A stretch of 64,000 nucleotides of DNA from an uncultured Clostridia bacterium. GTDB taxonomy: Bacteria; Bacillota; Clostridia; Christensenellales; CAG-917. The notes under the pieces were generated by a model. That model worked only from the letters and a program-made list of their open reading frames with translations. It had not been told where the DNA came from and did no database searches. The DNA is taken from positions 1 through 64,000 of the forward strand of contig CAKQGN010000004.1 in assembly GCA_934233745.1 (NCBI GenBank), given 5' to 3'. Each line of letters starts with the position of its first letter. Position 1 is the first letter of the stretch. Shown in pieces: positions 34,119 through 42,379 of this stretch. A program made the translations under genes and the position numbers.

Positions 34119-35018
34119 TCAGATATCGAATTCGTCAAACACGTTGCCGCCGTCCGATTTGTCCGAGTCGTCCTTTTTGTGAACGTGTTTTCTTTCAAAC
34201 TCATCAAAAGTGTCGGAAACGTCGTCTCTGCGGTCATAGCCGTATGAGTTCGGATGTTTCTCGAAATAGGCGTCTCTCGTATCCTCGTTTCTGAACTCTT
34301 CTGATTTTTTTCTGAACAGAATTCCAATAACGATAACCGCAATCAAATATGCGATGAAAACGCATATCGCAATTGCGCTCGATATGGTTTGAAGAGGTGA
34401 TGATATAGTGTTTACGATATATCCGAATTGACGCAGATATTCGGCAACCTCGCTTGCGAGTTCTTTGTCCGTGCCGAGCGCAACGATAGCAAGATTTGTT
34501 CCAAGCACGCCGATGCCGTAAAACACCATGTATACCGTTGAAAGAACGGAAAACGAATTGCGTTTTTCAACGGGATTCAGTTTGTATTTCTTTGCGAATA
34601 TCCAAAGGAACATCGTAAGATAAGACGCCGGCAACAGCAATGCGTCCAGCACCGTCGAGCCAAACACATACACGTTTGCGTTGAGTATGGCAAAACTCTC
34701 GATTATACCGGCAATCGCTCTCGGCACTGCGGTGAAAATCATCACCCAGTAGCAAAAGTCGTTGCGACTGATGTAGTTGGCGTGACGGCGCGCCGTGATG
34801 TAATAAAGTATGAGAGCAAGGACAAAGGTCACAACGGCAGGAATAAGTCCGTAAGAAAAAACAATAGACAAAACGCCTTGCAAAGTTGCAAGTTTCGACG
34901 CCTCGCCAAGCATGTTGTTAATCTCGCTGTATATCGGGAAAATGTTGCGTACAAATGTCGCAAAAATAAGTCCCAGCCATATCCACACATAATACTTTTT
35001 TTCAATTTTGTTTTGCAT
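34119..35018 (-). CDS. Polytopic membrane protein of unknown function
   Basis: A 299-residue protein with about six hydrophobic segments between residues 10 and 240 and a long hydrophilic C-terminal tail rich in Asp, Lys and Arg. The tail has two similar FDEF words (DTFDEFERK and NVFDEFDI). A good AAGGAG site, which overlaps the holA stop codon, precedes the ATG, so it is co-transcribed with holA. I recognise no family. The tail repeats may bind a cytoplasmic partner (speculative). Confidence 0.75.
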   Translation of the reverse strand: MQNKIEKKYYVWIWLGLIFATFVRNIFPIYSEINNMLGEASKLATLQGVLSIVFSYGLIPAVVTFVLALILYYITARRHANYISRNDFCYWVMIFTAVPRAIAGIIESFAILNANVYVFGSTVLDALLLPASYLTMFLWIFAKKYKLNPVEKRNSFSVLSTVYMVFYGIGVLGTNLAIVALGTDKELASEVAEYLRQFGYIVNTISSPLQTISSAIAICVFIAYLIAVIVIGILFRKKSEEFRNEDTRDAYFEKHPNSYGYDRRDDVSDTFDEFERKHVHKKDDSDKSDGGNVFDEFDI

Positions 35019-35027
35019 AATTTCTCC

Positions 35028-36008
35028 TTAGATGACAAGCAATTGCAATATCGCTTCGTGGATTGCGCTCATGTCGCCGCGTTTGCCCGACAATACGTCA
35101 AACTGCAACGAGTGCAAATAGTCCACACATCTTTTCAGACGCATTTGAGAATAGTTTGACGACACTTTTCTCAAAAAATACATTGCGCCGCTCTTCATGC
35201 CGAGCAACTTTGCAAGGTCGTCGTTTGAAAGTCCCTTGTTCAGTTCGGCATGCAACATATTTCGGTACTTGTCGTAAAGTCTGTTGATTATCGTAACGCC
35301 TCTGATGCCGTTTTTGAAAAACACATCCAGCACTTCCAATGCCTTTGCGGAGTTCTTTTCGCTCACGGCGTTTGCAAGTTCGTAAATCTGAAAATCGATG
35401 TCCGCGCTCACCATCTCGCAAACGTCGATTTTTGTGATGGTATCCTCGCTGTACGATTTGAGTTTTGCAATCTCGACCGCAATGCGCCCCATGCTCCCCT
35501 GCGTTCGCGTGATAAGCTCGGTTGCGGCGTCCTTTGCGATTTTGATTTGCGGCGGCTTTTGACAAAGCGTTTCGATTTCGCCAAGAAGTTCCACGTCGTC
35601 GAGGCGGGAACAGTTCACACTCTGCGCCTTTTTGCTCTTGAATGACTTTGCCGTTTCCTCATCGCAGTCGATGACCAAAACGCTCGTGTCGCAAGGATCG
35701 GCAAGATACTTTTCATACGCCGCCTTTTCGCTCTCGTTCGGTGCGCTATTGAGAGTGAGCAAAACCACCTTGCGTTCATCGAACATCGGAAAAGTGTACG
35801 CAGCGTCAATCGCCTCGCTCATGCCTACGTCACCGGATACGCTTGAAAAGTTGAAATCGGCATATTCGGGATCGACAATGCCTTTGAACAAGGCAAGTAC
35901 CTCGTCTTTGAGATATTCGTCGTCACCCGCCACGATATAGACGGGCGCAAACTTTGTCTGTCCGTCCTTTACAGTCTGAAAATGTTGTTTGAACTCGCCG
36001 TATTTCAT
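35028..36008 (-). CDS. holA: DNA polymerase III subunit delta
   Basis: A 326-residue clamp-loader subunit that opens the beta sliding clamp. Family features: VYIVAGDDEYLKDEVLALFKG at the N-terminus, FDERKVVLL near residue 75, and the C-terminal collar region RLKRCVDYLHSLQFDVLSGKR. As is normal for delta, the Walker A is degenerate. AAGGAA precedes the ATG. Downstream is a membrane protein gene; in many Clostridia rpsT is next, but it is not here. Confidence 0.95.
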   Translation of the reverse strand: MKYGEFKQHFQTVKDGQTKFAPVYIVAGDDEYLKDEVLALFKGIVDPEYADFNFSSVSGDVGMSEAIDAAYTFPMFDERKVVLLTLNSAPNESEKAAYEKYLADPCDTSVLVIDCDEETAKSFKSKKAQSVNCSRLDDVELLGEIETLCQKPPQIKIAKDAATELITRTQGSMGRIAVEIAKLKSYSEDTITKIDVCEMVSADIDFQIYELANAVSEKNSAKALEVLDVFFKNGIRGVTIINRLYDKYRNMLHAELNKGLSNDDLAKLLGMKSGAMYFLRKVSSNYSQMRLKRCVDYLHSLQFDVLSGKRGDMSAIHEAILQLLVI

Positions 36009-36198
36009 ATTTCCTTTTTCGTCAACTCGCGCTCAGAGTTGCAAAATCATTGCGCAACGCGCGCATATAGATTTACAAGATTACATTATATGTTAACATT
36101 TATAAATCGATTTGTAAAGTGCGGAAAACGACCTTACCGCACCTTAAAGATTGCGATTGCAACTGTCAACCTCGATTTTTGAGTGTTTTGCGACAAAG

Positions 36199-36412
36199 AA
36201 TCAATAGATTGAATAGTCAATGCAGTGTTTATTGATATCTTCGATACCGTTTTTGAAAATTGTTTCGATTTGATTGCGTGCGCCCTCGCAGTCCTTTTGC
36301 TCGATTGAGGCAACCACCTTATCAAGCCCGAAAAGGATTTCTTCCTTGTCGCAATAGCCGAACAGCGAGGATATGAGTTTGATAAAAAAGCTCTCGAATG
36401 CGTTGTAGACAA
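36199..36412. repeat. 214-base direct repeat, left copy
   Basis: About 94 percent identical by eye to 38108-38321 in the same orientation. It encodes the C-terminal part of a GntR-family regulator. The two copies bracket the AT-rich island. Confidence 0.85.
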
Positions 36413-36491
36413 GCGGAAAAATATTGTTGCCGGACGCACACAAAATCACGTGATGAAACTTGAAAAGTTTGTGGGCGATTTGCCAACCTGT
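36201..36491 (-). pseudogene. Truncated GntR/FadR-type regulator, C-terminal domain, left copy
   Basis: The frame reads WQIAHKLFKFHHVILCASGNN, continues through FESFFIKLISSLFGYCDKEE and ends at a normal stop. It fits the C-terminal helices of the FCD ligand-binding domain of FadR-subfamily GntR regulators, including the FHHVI metal-ligand motif. The winged-helix half and the first FCD helices are missing: a stop codon and AT-rich foreign sequence begin just upstream (36492). A second, shorter copy is at 38110. Confidence 0.7.
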
Positions 36492-36531
36492 CTAGCCCCC
36501 GATTTTGTCAAGTAGGGACTAACATTTTTTA

Positions 36532-36783
36532 TTATTTTTCCAAATATTGTTTTTCCTCTGGTAACCATACAATTTTCTCCAGCATCTTCTCATAAGGCTC
36601 ATCTTCGTATGGAAGATTCATGAAATCTAACATTTTCATTCCTGGAAACCATTGCTCACAATACCATACATCTCGGCAATAATTATTCTGTAGTAAACTA
36701 AAACAGCAAGAATCACTATATAGAAATATAAAACAACTTTTCCCGACATAAAACGAACTTGTTATATGTTTAAATCCAAAATA
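36532..36783 (-). pseudogene. C-terminal fragment of an unidentified gene
   Basis: Immediately after the GNAT stop codon the same frame stays open for 83 codons to a TAA. The product contains CEQWFPGMKMLDFMNLPYED and ends WLPEEKQYLEK, protein-like but without a start codon at its beginning. An internal ATG could give a 35-residue peptide. It looks like the 3' end of a gene whose front was lost. I do not recognise the family. Confidence 0.4.
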
Positions 36784-37260
36784 TCAGGCCTTACCTTGTG
36801 AAGGTAAATATTCCAATATAACAAATTCATACTTTCCTCCATTTGTACTAACCATTGTTTTTCCTTTTTTACAAAATCCTGCCCTTTCATACACTTTTAT
36901 AGCTCTCTCATTAAAACTGGCAACATCAAGAATAATTGTTTTATTTTTATAATTTGATTTGACATATTCTATAATTAAGTTCACAAATTCCAGTCCCTTT
37001 CCCAAACCAGTATATTCAGGTTTCATACCCAATCCAACTTCAATATTATTATTATCTTCTGATATGCAAAAGAATCCATATAAAGAATCATCTTTGATGA
37101 CAGAAAAATAGCTATCTCCTCTTTTCAACTCATTTACAATTTCTTCATAGTCTTCAGGATCAGCTGTCATATCATAAAAAGCATATTCATCATTATATTT
37201 CCAATTATCTGCAATCTCCATCGCCTCTTTTTGATTCATTTTACTAATTTTAAAACGCAT
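36784..37260 (-). CDS. GNAT-family N-acetyltransferase
   Basis: A 158-residue acetyltransferase with the acetyl-CoA pyrophosphate loop region GMKPEYTGLGKGLEFV (about residue 82), the following VASFNERAIKVYERAGF helix typical of RimI-like members, and a regular length. GAGGAGG lies before the ATG. Codons are strongly AT-rich, unlike the flanking chromosome. It probably formed an operon with the broken MFS gene upstream. The substrate is unknown; antibiotic, polyamine and protein N-terminal acetylation are all possible. Confidence 0.85.
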   Translation of the reverse strand: MRFKISKMNQKEAMEIADNWKYNDEYAFYDMTADPEDYEEIVNELKRGDSYFSVIKDDSLYGFFCISEDNNNIEVGLGMKPEYTGLGKGLEFVNLIIEYVKSNYKNKTIILDVASFNERAIKVYERAGFCKKGKTMVSTNGGKYEFVILEYLPSQGKA

Positions 37261-37275
37261 AAATATCCTCCTCGT

Positions 37276-37593
37276 TTATTTATTTCTGTTTATTATACCA
37301 TACATGCACGCAAAAATAACTATTACGACACCAATAACACAAAAAATATATGATGTTTTTGCCAAGTTAATATACACAGAAAACATACCAGTACCTATTG
37401 GAACCGTTGCTGTCATTAAAGCTGTCAAAAATGCAAATACCCTATCTCTATTTTCATCAGGTAATATATGTAACAAAAAAGCATCTAAACTGCTGTCAAT
37501 TAAAGCCATTGTTGCTCCTATAATAAAAATTATCACGCTTGAAGCCAAAAAATTCATACTTATTCCCATCAATATCCCTGACTTGCATTCAGT
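37276..37593 (-). pseudogene. C-terminal fragment of an MFS transporter
   Basis: The frame (about 105 codons after an upstream stop) encodes three to four hydrophobic helices (NFLASSVIIFIIGATMALI, RVFAFLTALMTATVPIGTGMF and a last one before INRNK) in the pattern of the final helices of a major facilitator exporter. A complete MFS protein has about twelve helices, so the front two thirds are missing. It ends 16 bases before the GNAT start. Start codon and ribosome site are not evident. Confidence 0.6.
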
Positions 37594-37645
37594 CTAACTA
37601 ATTATTTGAAATTGCAGAATATTCTCTCGCGGACTTTTTAAAAAA

Positions 37646-37698
37646 ATAGGACTCAGATTACACCTGAACATAAAATTCAGGCATAAACTAAGTCCTAT
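37646..37698. repeat. Hairpin bounded by ATAGGACT/AGTCCTAT, copy 1
   Basis: Outer arms ATAGGACT (37646-37653) and AGTCCTAT (37691-37698), with an inner CCTGAA/TTCAGG stem. The same outer arms enclose a different interior at 37823-37882. Confidence 0.6.
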
Positions 37699-37822
37699 CT
37701 CAAGATTATATAGTTCACCTCACAATCTTCCCATTATCCAGTAATCAGCCAGATAATATGACATTGTAGGTATTGATTCGTTCGGCGCCGTCCTAATCCT
37801 TACCTCAAATTTGGTATAAAAA

Positions 37823-37882
37823 AATAGGACTTAAATCATTCAAACCCTTGTTTTATAAGGTTTCTCTTGATTTAGTCCTATT
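37823..37882. repeat. Hairpin bounded by AATAGGACT/AGTCCTATT, copy 2
   Basis: Outer arms AATAGGACT and AGTCCTATT extend inward through AAATCA/TGATTT and ACC/GGT pairings. It sits exactly at the right border of the island, where the ATPase gene is cut, so it may be a terminal structure of the inserted element. Confidence 0.6.
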
Positions 37883-37892
37883 TTAACGTATG

Positions 37893-37971
37893 CCCCGTCG
37901 ATAATCAAGATTTTGTTTGAATCGGAGCATAGGTGTTCGCGTATGGTTTTTTCGATTTTTCTAAAGAGCAT
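37893..37971 (-). pseudogene. Truncated AAA ATPase (DUF4143-type), N-terminus only
   Basis: Behind a strong GGAGG site the frame reads MLFRKIEKTIREHL, then NKILIIDGA, the start of the ATP-binding proteins that continue with RQ(V/I)GKT, a family that often carries a DUF4143 domain. The frame is cut at that point, right before the Walker A, and runs into the island hairpin, stopping at 37840. Upstream (37984-38028) a 13-base word ATTGACTTTTCAA is directly repeated, spacing 32 bases, perhaps part of its control region. Confidence 0.55.
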
Positions 37972-38107
37972 TTTCCGCCTCCTATTGACTTTTCAATGGA
38001 AAAACCCAGATTTTCATTGACTTTTCAACAAATTCTGCCGCATTGTTTTTGTCGGATTTGCAAAGATTTTGTCAACACGTTTTGCGTGCCGCACAAACAA
38101 ATGCGGA

Positions 38108-38321
38108 AATCAATAGATTGAATAGTCAATGCAGTGTTTATTGATGTCTTCGATACCGTTTTTGAAAATTGTTTCGATTTGATTGCGTGCGCCCTCGCAG
38201 TCCTTTTGCTCGATTGCCGCAACCACCTTATCAAGCCCGAAAAGGATTTCTTCCTTGTCGCAATAGCCGAACAGCGAGGATATGAGTTTGAGGAAAAAAC
38301 TTTCAAAAGCATTGTAGACAA
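38108..38321. repeat. 214-base direct repeat, right copy
   Basis: Counterpart of 36199-36412. The differences are concentrated at its right end and in one codon near the middle. Confidence 0.85.
38110..38321 (-). pseudogene. Truncated GntR/FadR-type regulator, C-terminal domain, right copy
   Basis: It encodes the same last 70 residues (VYNAFESFF ... KHCIDYSIY) as the left copy and is cut on its N-terminal side, where a tandem 16-base repeat (TTGAATGATGATAAAA, 38329-38360) begins. Without a DNA-binding domain it cannot act as a regulator. Confidence 0.7.
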
Positions 38322-38366
38322 TCTGTTTGAATGATGATAAAAATTTGAATGATGATAAAAACACGC

Positions 38367-38396
38367 AAAAACCGCCGATTCGGTTCGGCGGTTTTT
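38367..38396. terminator. Terminator of the amino-acid ABC transporter operon
   Basis: AAAAACCGCCGA/TCGGCGGTTTTT stem with a six-base loop. On the minus strand it is followed by a T-rich tail. Located about 120 bases after the ATPase gene. Confidence 0.75.
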
Positions 38397-38516
38397 GTTT
38401 ATACATATTCTTCTTTATCACTTACACAGATTTCTCGAATCTGCTTTTTCTTATGTTCTTAATTTTAGCAAGGCTCTGCTTAGACAATTTTATTTGTTCG
38501 CTTTTTCATTGGCACA

Positions 38517-39584
38517 TTACAGCACTTTGTGCAAAAACTCTTTGAGACGGTCGCATTTAGGGTTGGTAAAAAATTCATCGGGCGGTGCTTGTTCGAGGAT
38601 TTTGCCTTGCGCCATAAAGAGAATCCGAGTGCCGACTTCTCTTGCAAAAGCCATCTCGTGCGTGACGATAACCATCGTCATTCCCTCGTCTGCAACCTGT
38701 TTGATTAAGTCAAGCACCTCGCCCACCATTTCGGGATCGAGAGCGGAAGTCGGCTCGTCAAAAAGCATGACTTTGGGATTCATCGCAAGTGCGCGAGCGA
38801 TTGCCACGCGTTGCTTTTGTCCGCCGCTCAAAGTCGACGGGTAAACGTCGGATTTGCTTTCAAGACCTATGCGCTTCAAAAGTTCGTCCGCGCGGTTGTC
38901 TGCATCCTGCCTGATTTGCTTTTTCGACGTGTACGCAAGCGGTTGAAATTCTTTTTTTTGAGCATGCGTCGAGTGCGTGATTTTACGCTCGACGTTTTCT
39001 ATTTTCTCGGTAAGACCGAGTTTCTGTTTTGTGAGTTTCGCATCATATGTGGCATATGATTTTCCGCTTATCTCTTTTATGACTTTTGTACCTTCCCATG
39101 CACAAACGATAGGTTCAAGTTGCAGTTTTAGCGATTCAAGTTTAGATTTGAGCAATTCGACCTTTTTGTCTATCTTTTGATTGTGCTTTTCGCCAAAGGT
39201 TTCAAACCACTTGTTGTAAAGGGGTACCAAAGCGTTTTGACGCTTTGCTTTGCGCATGTTTTTAACTCCGATCTGCACGGGGGCAAGCGTAATGTTTTTC
39301 TTCACCGTCATGTTGTTGAACAGGTTGAATTGTTGAAAAACCATACCCATTTTTTCACGCTGTTCGTTGATGTCGACTTTGAGGTCCGCAAGATCCACTC
39401 CGTCAAACATAATCTTGCCCGCAGTCGGATCTTCAAGACAGTTCAGACAACGCAAAAACGTGGATTTTCCACCGCCGCTGGGGCCGACAATAACCACCCT
39501 TTCGCCCTCGTTTATCGTTTCGGTGATGTCGTCAAGAACAAGCAAATCGCCGAATTTTTTTGTAAGATTTATTGCACTCAACAT
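38517..39584 (-). CDS. Amino-acid ABC transporter ATPase with a large insertion
   Basis: A 355-residue ATPase of the GlnQ/HisP type, which drives polar amino-acid import. Walker A GPSGGGKS (34-41), Q-loop VFQQFN (83-87), signature LSGGQKQR (252-259), Walker B VMLFDEP (272-278) and the H-loop VTHE are all intact. Typical members have 240-250 residues. Here about 115 extra residues (roughly 112-226) sit between the Q-loop and the signature, in the helical subdomain that contacts the permease. The insert is lysine-rich and mostly helical, with heptad-like stretches ([18 protein letters not shown]). It forms one operon with the permease and binding protein. Confidence 0.92.
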   Translation of the reverse strand: MLSAINLTKKFGDLLVLDDITETINEGERVVIVGPSGGGKSTFLRCLNCLEDPTAGKIMFDGVDLADLKVDINEQREKMGMVFQQFNLFNNMTVKKNITLAPVQIGVKNMRKAKRQNALVPLYNKWFETFGEKHNQKIDKKVELLKSKLESLKLQLEPIVCAWEGTKVIKEISGKSYATYDAKLTKQKLGLTEKIENVERKITHSTHAQKKEFQPLAYTSKKQIRQDADNRADELLKRIGLESKSDVYPSTLSGGQKQRVAIARALAMNPKVMLFDEPTSALDPEMVGEVLDLIKQVADEGMTMVIVTHEMAFAREVGTRILFMAQGKILEQAPPDEFFTNPKCDRLKEFLHKVL

Positions 39585-39586
39585 AA

Positions 39587-40336
39587 TTACGCCTCCACGA
39601 TATAGTCTTTTTTCTTGCCGCGAACTTTGATTTTTTTGTAGTTGCGATCGGTTTTTGCCATCTGTTTTTCAACAAGTTTCAGTATGCCCGTAAGCCCCAT
39701 AACTATGACGAGATACATACACGCCGCAATGAGCAAGGGAAACAAATAATCGAAAGTCCTCGATTGAATGATTCCGGGCACTTTGCCAAGGTCGAGGATA
39801 CCGACGTAACCAACGATTGCCGTTTCTTTGACAAGCGTGATAAACTCGTTGAACAACGGTGGCAAAACGTTGCGCACGGCTTGCGGAGTAACGACTCTTA
39901 TCATCGTTTGTCCCGTGGACATACCAAGCGATCTGCCCGCTTCCATTTGACCGTAATCCACGCTCTCGAAACCTGCCCTGACAATTTCCGCAACGTACGC
40001 GCCGGAGTTTAAACCGAACGTAAGCGCGCCGATTGCGATGCCGTTGTTTGAGGAAGCAAGCACCACGAAATACATTATGAACAGTTGCAAAACCACGGGC
40101 GTTCCGCGGATAATCATTATGTAGGTTTTTGAGATTGCGGACAGAACTTTGAGCTTTCCCGTCTTTTTTGAAACGTAGTTTATCATTGCCAAAACCACGC
40201 CGATAGCCACACCTATAAGCGTGGCAAGAAAGGCGATGAGCAATGTGTTGCCCAATCCTTGAAAATAGAGTTTGTACCTGTCGTCGTAAATGAAAGCGCG
40301 GTATAGACGCTCTTGCAAAGTTGCCGCTAAAATCAT
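39587..40336 (-). CDS. Amino-acid ABC transporter permease
   Basis: A 249-residue HisM/GlnP-type permease. Five or so membrane helices, the first around residue 30. The EAA loop, which docks to the ATPase, is at about 135-155 ([29 protein letters not shown]). The C-terminal 25 residues are basic. A single permease gene implies a homodimer. Only two bases separate its stop from the ATPase start. Confidence 0.93.
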   Translation of the reverse strand: MILAATLQERLYRAFIYDDRYKLYFQGLGNTLLIAFLATLIGVAIGVVLAMINYVSKKTGKLKVLSAISKTYIMIIRGTPVVLQLFIMYFVVLASSNNGIAIGALTFGLNSGAYVAEIVRAGFESVDYGQMEAGRSLGMSTGQTMIRVVTPQAVRNVLPPLFNEFITLVKETAIVGYVGILDLGKVPGIIQSRTFDYLFPLLIAACMYLVIVMGLTGILKLVEKQMAKTDRNYKKIKVRGKKKDYIVEA

Positions 40337-40354
40337 GATATCACCCTATTCGAC

Positions 40355-41233
40355 TTATTTGAGCATCAATTCCGCAGGTAGTTTGTCCATGAGAATTGCG
40401 TCGATACGTCCGTTTTTGAGGTCTTGAAGAGCAAGAGCGTATTGCTTGTACTGCTTGACGGTTGCGCCCTCTGCCTTGACGACGACTTCCGAACCGTCCT
40501 CGTTTTCATAGACGTATCCCGCACCCTTTGCCGCACTGATGATAAGGTCGCCGCTCGTGCCCTCTTGCACGCCTACGCTCTTGCCGGCAAGATCTTTGAC
40601 GCTTTTGAATTGTCCGTCTTTGGACACGACGACGAGAGTAGAGCTTGAATAAACGTGGCTGAAATCCACCACTTGTTTACGCTCGTCGTTGATGGTGATG
40701 CCTGCTGCGCCCACTGCGTCGCCGCTTGCTTGCGCGACGTTTGTTGCGATGACGTCGAACATGACGTCTTTCACTTCGAGCTTTTTGCCCGTATTGAGCG
40801 CAACTTGCGACATTATGGCAACGTCAAGTCCGACAACGCTCGTGCCTTTGACAAACTCGTACGGCGCAAAACCCGACTCGGTGTACATCGTCACGACTTC
40901 GCTTGCCGAGCCGAAATCCCAACTTGTTTGCAAACCGTCGGGAGCAACCGCCGCTTCGCCGCCGTTTTCTTCGTTCGCAAGCGCGGTGTAATAATCCATA
41001 TATTGATTCATTTTGCCGTTTGCAAGCCACTCGTCGACAACCTGATTGACAGCCGACATAAGCGAGGTGTTGCCTTTTGTGACTGCAATGCCGAAGTCCT
41101 CTTGCAAAAGATCGGTTGCGGCAACCGCCACTAAATTCGAACTGTCGTCGTTGCACGCAACAAACGCGAAGCATGCGCCGACAACGGTTGCGATCAACAA
41201 AACGGATATGCTGATTTTTGTTATTTTTTTCAT
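40355..41233 (-). CDS. Amino-acid ABC transporter substrate-binding lipoprotein, circularly permuted
   Basis: A 292-residue lipoprotein with a signal peptide ending at a FVAC lipobox (Cys27). Residues 112-292 follow the usual order of family 3 binding proteins: APYEFVKG, VGLDVAIMSQVA, GITINDERKQVVDFSHVY, VGVQEGTSG, and GRIDAILMDKLPAELM at the very end. The piece that normally comes after this (EDFGIAVTKGNTSLMSAVNQVVDEWL, then NGKMNQYMDYY) is instead at residues 45-82, right behind the signal peptide. A linker of some 25 residues joins it to the old N-terminus. No residues of the fold seem lost. The ligand is unknown. Confidence 0.9.
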   Translation of the reverse strand: MKKITKISISVLLIATVVGACFAFVACNDDSSNLVAVAATDLLQEDFGIAVTKGNTSLMSAVNQVVDEWLANGKMNQYMDYYTALANEENGGEAAVAPDGLQTSWDFGSASEVVTMYTESGFAPYEFVKGTSVVGLDVAIMSQVALNTGKKLEVKDVMFDVIATNVAQASGDAVGAAGITINDERKQVVDFSHVYSSSTLVVVSKDGQFKSVKDLAGKSVGVQEGTSGDLIISAAKGAGYVYENEDGSEVVVKAEGATVKQYKQYALALQDLKNGRIDAILMDKLPAELMLK

Positions 41234-41276
41234 AGTTTTATATCTCCGAAAAATTTTATTTTCAATTTACCGACAT

Positions 41277-41305
41277 ATAATAGCAATCCCAAATTTTTTT
41301 TGCAA
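41277..41305 (-). promoter_or_regulatory. Promoter of the amino-acid ABC transporter operon
   Basis: Minus-strand TTGCAA (41305-41300), 17-base spacer, TATTAT (41282-41277), giving a leader of about 35 bases. The adjoining 41310-41400 is extremely AT-rich with inverted TGCATA/TATGCA words. Confidence 0.55.
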
Positions 41306-41498
41306 CCGTTTTTGCATAAAAACTTAAATATTTTTTATAAAATTTTTATTCTATGCATAATTTTATAAATATTCGGCATATTTATACATTTTATATGCAT
41401 TTATGCGTATATTTGCTCTTTTACTGCCGTTGTTGACTGCAAAAGGATTTTTATATATACTTAAATTTGTTATTAAATTAAAGATAGACGGCGCATGT

Positions 41499-42314
41499 AT
41501 GAACACGATTCTTCTTATCGGCAGCAAACATCAGAATTCTCAAGCCTTTTTCGACAATGCAAAAAAAGCAATCTCCGCATTTGAAAACGGCTATGTTTCA
41601 TTTGACTTTCGATGTGCCGATTTGTCCGACAAAAGCATAATCGAAAAAGCGAAAACCGCACATGCGATTTTGTTTTATTCAAACGATAAACAAGAAAACA
41701 CGGCAATTGATTCTATCCGCAAAAACCTTGGATTATATGCGCAAATCAGCACTTTTTCATCTCTCAGCGATGACTTAAACCACGCTTTCAGCATTGTTCA
41801 GGACAAAGACGGAGGAATTTACGACGGCGAAAAAGGCTTCTTGAACAACTCCTCTTTCGGACGTGAAGCCTACGACACCGAAAGGTACAGCGAGCTTGAA
41901 ATCGAACGTGTATCTCGCGTTGCGTACGAACTTGTAAGCGACTCTCGCCGAAAACTTGTCCTTGCCGACAAAGCGGACAAACTGACCACATCGAAACTGT
42001 GGCGCAAAATCGTTGCCGACGTCAACGAAGATTATCCTTTTGTATCCGTCGATATGCAAGACGTCACCGACGTTTTGAAAACGATAATAAAAAACCCGAC
42101 TACGCTCGACGTCGTTTTGTCAACTTCCCTCTTCGGCGATATTCTGACTTGTGTTTCATCAAGCATGTCGGATACAACGCCCTCGATATCCTTTGTCGGC
42201 GACACTCCGCTTGCGATGTACGGATTTTGCACGTCGGATTTATCGACGATATCTCAATCGTCCGTATCATCCCTCATATCGTTTTTGCTCAAAAACTCCT
42301 TCGGCATCGAATAA
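41499..42314 (+). CDS. Isopropylmalate/isocitrate dehydrogenase-like protein, probably not an active dehydrogenase
   Basis: A 271-residue relative of LeuB. The central part aligns clearly: GGIYDGEKG, AYDTERYSELEIERVSRVAYEL (122-144), ADKADKLTTSKLWRKIV with the catalytic Lys158, and STSLFGDIL (208-216). Key residues are altered. The arginine of the RELTGG motif is Gln101. The one in NLRP is lost (QIST). The second metal Asp of GDILSD is replaced (DILTC). The GDGIGPE start and the NAD-binding HGSAPD loop are absent. It is about 80 residues shorter than LeuB. I infer a pseudoenzyme or new function. Start at 41499 is uncertain; an upstream in-frame ATG at 41403 would add a hydrophobic stretch. 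Confidence 0.75.
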   Translation: MNTILLIGSKHQNSQAFFDNAKKAISAFENGYVSFDFRCADLSDKSIIEKAKTAHAILFYSNDKQENTAIDSIRKNLGLYAQISTFSSLSDDLNHAFSIVQDKDGGIYDGEKGFLNNSSFGREAYDTERYSELEIERVSRVAYELVSDSRRKLVLADKADKLTTSKLWRKIVADVNEDYPFVSVDMQDVTDVLKTIIKNPTTLDVVLSTSLFGDILTCVSSSMSDTTPSISFVGDTPLAMYGFCTSDLSTISQSSVSSLISFLLKNSFGIE

Positions 42315-42332
42315 ATCAAAATCGTTAATATT

Positions 42333-42375
42333 TGCAATAAAAAAATCGAGTGCGCCGCTCGATTTTTTTATTGCA
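42333..42375. terminator. Bidirectional terminator, LeuB-like and PH-like genes
   Basis: Perfect 18-base stem TGCAATAAAAAAATCGAG with a seven-base loop. The core (AAAAAAATCGAGTGC.CCGCTCGATTTTTTT) is nearly identical to that of the terminator at 43273. Confidence 0.85.
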
Positions 42376-42379
42376 TTCG

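Larger units (their letters stand above)
36495..37892. mobile_element. AT-rich island with gene fragments, likely horizontally acquired
   Basis: Base composition and codon use drop abruptly to AT-rich here compared with both sides. The segment holds a C-terminal gene remnant, an intact GNAT gene, the C-terminal third of an MFS transporter and two hairpins bounded by AATAGGACT/AGTCCTATT. Its right border cuts an ATPase gene and its left border cuts a GntR regulator. No transposase is intact, so the mechanism is unknown. Confidence 0.65.

Noticed and set aside
41499..42314. Naming the LeuB-like gene leuB
   Set aside because: Essential substrate, metal and NAD residues are missing and the protein is truncated relative to the family.
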